Assembly: GCA_048213135.1 (NCBI GenBank)
Contig: PS015286.1
Location: forward strand, 52,373-78,903
DNA: 26,531 nucleotides
Direction of reading: 5' to 3'
Source: Reclinomonas americana ATCC 50394
Taxonomy: Eukaryota; Jakobida; Jakobea; Jakobida
Shown here: positions 20,246 through 26,531 of the stretch, in pieces
Position numbering within the stretch: position 1 is the first letter of the stretch
Layout of the letters: every line of letters begins with the position of its first letter
Translations under genes and position numbers: made by a program
Notes under the pieces: model-generated
Databases searched by the model: none
The model's input: only the letters and a program-made list of their open reading frames with translations
Told to the model about the DNA's origin: nothing

Positions 20246-20953
20246 GTCTCCTCTCCTCACGAAAAATGAATGTGTGACAATCTCGCTCGCGCAAAGAAAT
20301 GTCCATTTCCCGGTTTGAGAAGAGTGCAGAATGACCGACGAGCGATTCAGGAAGCAATGGCGTGTGGTATGAAGCAGAGAGGATACACGCTGATCCGTCC
20401 GGAAGTCGATCGCAAGTGCACGTGAATTCGAAAAATACAATTGCCAAGGACATCGACACTTTGTGATCCCAGAATTCGAATATGAAGCTGGTGGCGCAGG
20501 TAATTATGCCCATGGTTTCAAGCAGAAGAGTGAGGATGCTGCCGCGAAAGTCGTGCATTTCGAATGACGAATTCCCTTGCAATTGCAAATCTCATCAGCG
20601 CTAGCTGCAGCTGGGCTTTCTTTGGAAAGACAACAGGATGCCTGCAATCCGGAGACTAATAGTCCGACTACAATGTCAGGAATCGCAAAAAGCATTCTGC
20701 TCCCCTGCTTCTACCGCCGCGCGCCGCTGCAATTGAATTCTTGGATCCGCATTTGCAAATTGTCCATCGAGGTATTCTTGCATTTTTCCCTCGAAGATGA
20801 TCATGATGTATTCCAGACAAGCGGGTCTCCCAGTTGCGAATGCTGTTGGAAGGAAGAACAAAGAATGCTGTTCCGCGAAAGTTGAGGGTGACAGTTCTGC
20901 TCGCGCACGGAACTGTCCACACAAATTCTTTCTTCACTGTTGGGAGCGCACCA
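20246..20953. promoter_or_regulatory. Divergent intergenic region between calreticulin and pyrophosphatase
   Basis: About 0.7 kb without a gene separates the two start codons (20245 minus, 20954 plus) and must hold both promoters. It is AT-richer than the exons and has short palindromic AATTGCAAAT / ATTTGCAAATTG-type words near 20580 and 20750 and GAATTCGAA near 20428 and 20472. No TATA box or known element could be assigned with confidence. Confidence 0.45.
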
Positions 20954-23900
20954 ATGTCACACCCTTGGCACGGTTTGTCTTCCCTTTGAGTGCTTGTGCG
21001 TGTGCGTGCAGACAGCGTTGCTTGTTCTGTGTTTGTTTGCATGTGCGTGGTTTGCAGTTTGTCACTTGACATGTCTCACTCAACTTCTTGTTTGTGTTGT
21101 TGCTTGCTTGCAGATGTGGATGTGGGCGACAAGGCGCCAGAGGAGTTCAATGTCGTCGTTGCGTTTGCGTTGTCTTTTGTGTTCGTGTTTTGTTTGTGTG
21201 AACATGTGTACAAATGTCGCGCTCTTCTCTTGTCTTTCTTTTATCTTCTGCTTCTGTTTGCTTACTTGCTTTCTCTTCTGTGATTNNNNNNNNNNNNNNN
21301 NNNNNNNNNNNNNNNNNNNNNNNNNNNNNNNNNNNNNNNNNNNNNNNNNNNNNNNNNNNNNNNNNNNNNNNNNNNNNNNNNNNNNNNNNNNNNNNNNNNN
21401 NNNNNNNNNNNNNNNNNNNNNNNNNNNNNNNNNNNNNNNNNNNNNNNNNNNNNNNNNNNNNNNNNNNNNNNNNNNNNNNNNNNNNNNNNNNNNNNNNNNN
21501 NNNNNNNNNNNNNNNCCCTTCCCTTCCCTTCCCTTCCCTTCCCTCCCTCCCTTTCTCTCTCTCTCTCTCTCCCTCTTCTTGCTCTCGCTCCCTTTCCTCA
21601 CTCCTCTCACCCCCTCCTTCACTCTCGCTCCCTTCCGCTTACACCTCGTCCCCTTCTCCTCCCTCGCAGTGATGTACCCGGCCAACTACGGCTTCATCCC
21701 CCAGACATATCACCTGGACCACGACCCGCTCGACATTTTGGTGCTCATGCAGGAGCCAGTGGTTCCCATGTCGATTTTGCGAGTCAAGGTGAGCGCGGTG
21801 GTCTCGCTTCCCTCTTATCTCCTCCTTTGCGCTTCTGTCTCCACCCTTGCGCCTCACTCCCAGCCCCTATTCCTCTCCCTTCACCTTTCTCTCTGCCCGT
21901 TTTCCTCTCCCTTCACCGTTTCCTTCCTGTCCTCTTCTACCTTCTCCCTTCTCTTCTCCCTTCTCCTTTCTTCTCCCTTCCCCTTTTCCTCTCCCTTCCC
22001 CCTTCCCCTCTTCTCCCTTTCACTGCCTCGCAGAGTCACGGTTACTGAACTACATTATGACTTAATCGTGCTGAGCGTGGGCTAGAGTAATGACTCTTTA
22101 CCTTCTTCGAACGCATATCTGCTCTGCCGTCTTCCTTCTGGCACTGTTGGGTACGAAGTCGGAAATAGACATTTTTTCCTCACCTCCTTCCTACTTCCTC
22201 CCTCCCCTTCTTTCTCTTTCTTGTTTGCCGCTGGCTGACTTTTGTCGCTTCGTGTGATGACAGCCCATCGGCGTGATGAACATGGTGGATCAGGGCGAGG
22301 CGGACGACAAGATCATTTGCGTGTTGCGTCACTCCGCCAAGTTCCTTTCTCCACTCAGTGATGTGCTTGCTGACATGTCGCTCCCAATGCAGTCACATGG
22401 ACGACCCAAGCTACAACACCATCAACAGGTACAGTCCCTCGGCTGTTGATACAGAGAAACGTGTTCTTTTGAGTGTTGCTCCTGCTGTGCCGGGGTACTC
22501 CTCTCACTCTCGAATTCACTCAAATCTCATTGCCTTGCCTGTTTTCCCCAAACTTTTTCTCTGCCTCCTCTCTTCTGCCTGCCTTCTCCTCTCGCTCTCG
22601 CATCTCCTCCCCCTTCTCCTCCTTCTCCCTTGCCCCTTTCCCTTCTCCCTTCGCCTTCTCCCCCCTTCGCCTTATCTCCTTTCCCCGTTCTCCCCCCTTT
22701 CTCCCCCCTTCTCCCCCCTCTCCCCCCTCTTCCTATCATCGCATTTTTATTACTCCGTGCGCCCTGCGTCTCCATGGCCACGCGTGTTTCATGCAGTGCG
22801 AAGATCAACTTGCTTGGTTTTATTAGCAAGCCTCTTGTATGTGTGTGTGCGTGTCGTGTGGGTGTTTTCCACGTTCTTGTGTGAGGAGGGGCGCTCTACA
22901 TGGTCGGCGAGTCTTGGGGTCGGGGTGCGGGATGTGGGTGGGCTCGATGTCGGCGGTGGTGGTGTGGATTGGTTTCGTTTCCGTTTGGGTCACGGGGTTT
23001 TCAATCGTCGCGGCAATTTTACTTTGGTGTGCTTTAGAGCGCGGGGGACCAATGTGGGTCGTGTGTTGTTTTGGGCGTTGGTTGAGGGCTGGGTGTTTCG
23101 GTTGTGGAGTGGTTGGCCGTGGAGGGTCTGGAAGGGCTTTTGCTGGTGCCGTGTACATGCCATTCCCGGTGTGCTGTGTGTGCGTGCAAGGGCGTGCGGT
23201 GCTGCTTTGAGGGTCTCTTGTCTTGCTCGTCGGCCGGTGGCCGTGTTGGTGGCTTGCCTCGGTGTCTGTCGACTGCGCTGTGCCGAGGTTTTCTCGGTCG
23301 GTGCTGGTCGCAGACGTTGGGGTGCCACCGCTGCACGGTTGCATCGTGTCGCACGGCAGCCCCCACTGCACGTCCTGCGCGCACACACACGCACTGGTGT
23401 TTGATGGTGGCGCTGGCGATTGCCTTTTTGTTGGCCTTTTGCGACCAGCTCCACACTGCCCCGGTTTCGTTTGCAGACCACGTCTGAGCCTCGCTACCTG
23501 CATTCCTCGCGCTTTGCGTACCGTGTTGTTGTCGTGCGATCCCGCCCCTGCGGCGCACTCCACGTCTTGCTGATTCGGGTCTCTCCTCCTGCGCTCTGCT
23601 CTGTCTCTCCGACTGCCTCGCCTTGCACTTGACGTGGCCCCGCGCGGCCGTGCACGCCTAGTCTGGGGTGTTCTTGTCAGTCGACCGAGCGACATTCCTT
23701 TTCTCTCTCCCTCTTTTCTCCTGCATCACATTGGATGCTGACGGTTTCTCCCTCTGCACACGCACGCAGCATTGACGAGTTGCAGCCGCACCGTCTGGCC
23801 GAGGTGAAGCGCTTCTTTGAGGACTACAAGGCGCTGGAGAAGGGCAAGGTGGTGGAGGTGCCGGGGTACAAGGGCCCGGAGGAGGCCAAGCGCCTCATTT

Positions 23901-24001
23901 CGGAGGGCATGGCCATGTACCAGGAGCTGAAGGATCAGCTGCGCGCCGGTTCGTCGGCGGCCGCCCACGCAGCGGCCCCGGCAGCGTCGGGATCGCACTG
24001 A
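20954..24001 (+). CDS. Soluble inorganic pyrophosphatase, family I (plant/prokaryote type), one exon lost in a gap
   Basis: Hydrolyses PPi to two phosphates, pulling biosynthetic reactions forward; normally cytosolic or organellar. Exons seen: 20954-20972 (19 nt, Met-Ser-His-Pro-Trp-His), 21114-21157 ([14 protein letters not shown]), [missing], 21670-21788, 22264-22322, 22393-22428, 23770-24001. The signature DHDPLDI matches the family pattern D-x-D-P-x-D, and [11 protein letters not shown] supplies the second Asp/Asp/Lys group; FFEDYKALE supplies the Tyr-Lys pair. The strand with EIPKGS and KYE, about 30 residues, must lie in the gap 21286-21515, since the flanking phases (0 and 1) leave room for exactly such an exon. 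HPWHD before the core recalls plant and bacterial-type enzymes rather than the longer animal/fungal type. The C-terminal tail is Ala/Ser-rich. Introns begin GTTTGT, GTTGCG, GTGAGC, GTTGCG and GTACAG. Confidence 0.95.
21286..21515. other. Assembly gap (230 N) hiding a pyrophosphatase exon
   Basis: The intron entering from the left has donor GTTGCG at 21158, and the sequence right of the gap is a CCCTT-repeat intron ending at the acceptor before 21670. Family comparison requires an exon of roughly 90 nt between them. Confidence 0.85.
22829..23700. other. G/T-rich island inside the last pyrophosphatase intron
   Basis: The 1,341-nt intron 22429-23769 starts with C/T-rich repeats and then switches to an ~870-bp GC-rich block with strong plus-strand G+T excess (GTGGGTGGG, GTGGTGGTGTGG words). 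Several frames are open on both strands, including a 290-codon minus frame (23695-22823) rich in Thr/Pro/His/Gln. No domain, codon bias or splice structure supports a nested gene. Confidence 0.4.
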
Positions 24002-24115
24002 GCTGCGAGAAATGGTTGAAATTTGTTGTAAAATTGGATGTGGTTTTTGTAATCATCTCTCTTGTGTTGTGTTGCGCGGGTGAGAAGAGGGCAGAGCACA
24101 AAGAGGAGAAAAAGG

Positions 24116-26531
24116 ATGAGTTCGGCGGCTGCTGTTGTCACGGCGGCGTCTCCGAGCTCGTCGCCAGCAGCTGGTGTCGCGCAAGTGCGATTGATGGAAA
24201 AGGCGCCGGAGGACGCAGAGGAGGAGAGCGAAGTGAGGATTGTCCTTGATGAGGAGGTATGTGTGTGTGTGTGTGAGAGAGAGGGAGAAGAGGGGGAAGA
24301 GAGGAGAAAGAAAGAGTGGGAGAGTGTGCGGAGTTATTAATGCATTTCTTGTTTTGTGTGCGTGCTTGTTTGGTGCGTGTGCCTGTGCGAAAGAGAGAGA
24401 GAGAGAGTGAGAGAAAAGGAGAGGGAGAGGGAGAGAAGTGAGCATGTGTGCGACAGAAATGAGGGAGATTAGACCTTTGCCTCTCTCTCATGGAGAGATC
24501 ACGGATCAGGGGAAGCCCTGTTGCCGAGATGATGGCAGGCAACCACTCCACATAGAGCATCGTGACAAGATGATGAGAATTAAGAGAGAGAGAGGGAATC
24601 AATCGTCACTCACAATTCCTTCTTCTCCTTGCAGGCCGCCGTCGACTGGCGCCTCTCCCCCTTCAGCCCCGAGCTCGCCTCCGTCGCCGTCTTCCCCGGC
24701 CGTCGCGCCACCACCAACACCCGCACCATCTCCTCCGCGGCCTTCTTTGCCCCGCTGCTCAACAACGCCGGCCCCTTTCTCATTGCCGGCGAGCTGCCAG
24801 CCACTGATGTCCGCGATCCGGCCGTCGGCGAGCTGGAACCCGGATCGGCGGAGCCGAGCACGTACACGGGTCCGCCGCCGGTCCTTATCGCACCGGCCAA
24901 TCCACGCATGGCCAGGCACCTGCATCATGGAATGTACATGGTGCCGCAGTGGCCTCCGGCGCCGCTGCAGCAGGTGGAGCTGAGCGGCGTGCGGAGAATG
25001 CACACGCAGAATGTGTGGATGCTGGTGTGCGGTGCGACAATGGCACTGGTGACGCTCGTGCAGCACGTGTTGGTGCTGGCGACGATGGTGTGGTTGTTTG
25101 TGACTGGGCAGGTCGGGTTTGGCGTGCTGCTGCTGATCGTGTTGACGGTGGAGGTGGTGTTGGGGTCGGTGTATGTGGTGCGGTGGAGGTATCACTTGAT
25201 GAATGCGGTCGGGATGACGGTGTTCAATCCGGCGGTGACCGGCTGCTGCGAGTTTTTGCTGTCGTGGCGCATGGGATTACATTGGTGTACGTGTGGGGCG
25301 GCCTATGCGCCGATGCTGGCGTCGCTGGAGGCGACCAAGGTGGTGACCAATAAGGTGCGAAGAAGGGGAAGGGTGGTAAAGGGAGCAAAGGGGAAGAGAG
25401 AGAATACGGCCGTGTTGGGTCGCTTTCTCCTCTTTTTTTCAGTTGCTGTATCGTGTTTTCTTGGCTTTTGTTTTCTTCGTCTGCTGCTGCTGCTGCTGTT
25501 GTTGTTGGTGTCCTTCGTCCATGTCGTGTTGTTCTTCATTTATTCTTGTTGTCTTGGTCTGTGTTGTTGCTGTTGTTGTTTGGAGTGTTTGTACTCGTGT
25601 GTTGTATTATTGCCTTGCTGTGTTCTAGAATTCTGTTGTTCTCCGATTTCTCATGCGTCTCAATAGCCGTGCATTGTTCTTTCTTTGGCTCTGGTGTCGC
25701 TGATGTTCATCTTCTTGTCGTGTTGGTGTTGTTTGATTGTTTGTGCACGTTCTCTGTATGATTACGTTTGTTTTCTTTCATCTTTGGCTTATCTTCCTCT
25801 TCCTTGATACTCTTGTTGTTTTTGTTGGCGTCCGGCATCTCTTTCCTTCTTGTAGTCGCACTGTCTCCGTCATACCCCTCTTCCCTCTCATTCTTGTTGC
25901 CATTCTGCTGCTGACGCCGCTGTTGTTGTTGTTTTCCTTCGTCCTTTTCGAATTCTTCTTGTTTTGTTCTTTGTTGTTGCTGGTATTGTTTTTATTGTTA
26001 GTGCACGTGTGCTGCATCATTGTCTTGCCGTGTTCTGTTGTTCTCCAATTTCTCATGCGTCTCTATAGCCGTGCATTCTTCTTTCTTTCCTTGGCTCTGT
26101 TGTTGTTGACATTTTGTTCTTCTTCTTGTCGTGTTGTTATTTTGATTGTTAGCGCTCGTGTACTGTCTTGTTTTCTCTTCCTCTTCCCCCTTTCAAGTTA
26201 ACCTTGCTTCTCTGTTTTTCTTCTTCTTGTTGTTGTTGTTGGTCTTCTTCTCCTTCTTCTTCTTCGTTTTCTTTTGTTTCTTCATTGTACCTCGCTCTGT
26301 TGTTGTTGCTGCAGGTGTGGGAGTTGCGTATGGTTGCCTTCTACATGGCTTGCTCTTTATCCCTTCCCCCTTGTCTCTCTTTGTCTCTCCGTGTCTCTCT
26401 GCGCCTCTCTCTCTCTCTCTCTCTCTCTCCCTCTCTCTTCTTCCTTCCTTCCTTCCTTCCTCTCTCTACACGACGACTACGCGTCGCGACGACGCGTCCG
26501 TCGTCCGTCCGTCCGTACCTACCTACCTACC
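24116..26531 (+). CDS. Membrane protein of unknown family (partial, 3' end beyond window)
   Basis: Start ATG at 24116, 114 bp after the pyrophosphatase stop. Exon 1: 24116-24256 (Ser/Ala-rich, then acidic EDAEEESEVRIVLDEE); exon 2: 24635-25354 (240 codons); exon 3 begins at 26315 (VWELRMVAFYM) and its end is not certain. Phases are all 0. The first ~170 residues are Pro/Ala-rich and probably exposed; two long hydrophobic segments follow at about 174-203 and 206-230 (VLVLATMVWLFV, GVLLLIVLTVEVVLG), then WRYH and a cysteine-containing, partly hydrophobic region (TGCCEF, HWCTCGAAYAP) that may include further membrane helices. I could not place it in a family. Intron 2 is T-rich with an internal repeat. 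If the last exon ends at ATG before 26333, its donor would be GTTGCC. Confidence 0.65.
25590..26165. repeat. Two diverged copies of a ~150-bp element, about 400 bp apart, in a T-rich intron
   Basis: Both copies contain TTGTTCTCC, TTTCTCATGCGTCTC, ATAGCCGTGCATT, TCTTTCTTT, TTGGCTCTG and CTTCTTGTCGTGTTG in the same order (near 25636-25740 and 26038-26140). TTG/TGC trinucleotide runs surround them. Confidence 0.7.
26401..26531. repeat. Simple-repeat block at the window end
   Basis: A CT run, then CTTC, then a CpG-rich self-complementary stretch (ACGCGTCGCGACGACGCGT near 26480), then CGTC and finally ACCT tandem units to the last base. It is not a standard telomere repeat; an expanding simple-sequence end is the plainest reading. 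Confidence 0.7.

Noticed and set aside
22823-23695. 290-codon minus-strand frame as a nested gene
   Set aside because: Thr/Pro/His/Gln-rich composition follows from G+T skew on the other strand; several overlapping frames are equally open and no domain is visible. Kept only as a compositional finding.
26472-26531. Telomere or scaffold-end repeat
   Set aside because: CGTC and ACCT units do not match known telomere repeats, and a gene is still open across this point.
1-26531. tRNA, rRNA, CRISPR array or bacterial-type operon
   Set aside because: No cloverleaf, rRNA core or spaced direct-repeat array was seen, and spliceosomal introns throughout show a eukaryotic nuclear sequence.

Overview
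This is a scaffold piece from a GC-rich, intron-dense nuclear genome, most likely of a free-living protist that I cannot assign to a lineage. Coding exons are GC-rich and sit between short introns (commonly 55-75 nt) and a few long ones filled with CT/GA tracts and microsatellites. The window holds an ATM/Tel1-type checkpoint kinase, a calreticulin ending in HDEL and a plant/prokaryote-type soluble pyrophosphatase. Almost no gene is a single open frame, so every model below was spliced by hand, using exon phase and family alignment. Runs of N at 4773-4918, 8952-8971, 10945-10964, 18177-18196, 19160-19179 and 21286-21515 are assembly gaps. The 20-N runs are placeholders, and at least one gives a false frameshift.

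Layout. Positions 8376 down to 1 (minus): 23 exons of an ATM/Tel1 orthologue, covering the N-terminal helical solenoid; the FAT and kinase regions lie beyond position 1. 8972-10051 (plus): an unrecognised four-exon gene. 10298-11083 (plus): a small unrecognised gene. 12598-11366 (minus): a short coiled-coil/CAP-Gly protein. 12599-13746: a microsatellite-rich spacer, then three copies of a ~150-bp unit derived from the end of the next gene, each with a predicted hairpin around an AATAAA-like hexamer. 17540-13747 (minus): a seven-exon gene joining a signal/anchor segment, a DJ-1/PfpI (ThiJ) domain and a ~600-residue LEA-like amphipathic repeat tail. 20245-17727 (minus): calreticulin. 20954-24001 (plus): soluble inorganic pyrophosphatase, divergent from calreticulin across ~0.7 kb. 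24116 to the window end (plus): a membrane protein of unknown family.

How it fits together. There is no operon-like system. Calreticulin and the DJ-1/LEA gene are head-to-tail, 186 bp apart, and both carry N-terminal secretory signals, so ER-related co-function is possible but is only inference. The most unusual items are the DJ-1/PfpI-LEA fusion, the hairpin/poly(A)-signal repeats behind it, and a recurrent non-consensus 5' splice site (GTTGCG, six introns in four genes) within a wider use of T at intron position +3.
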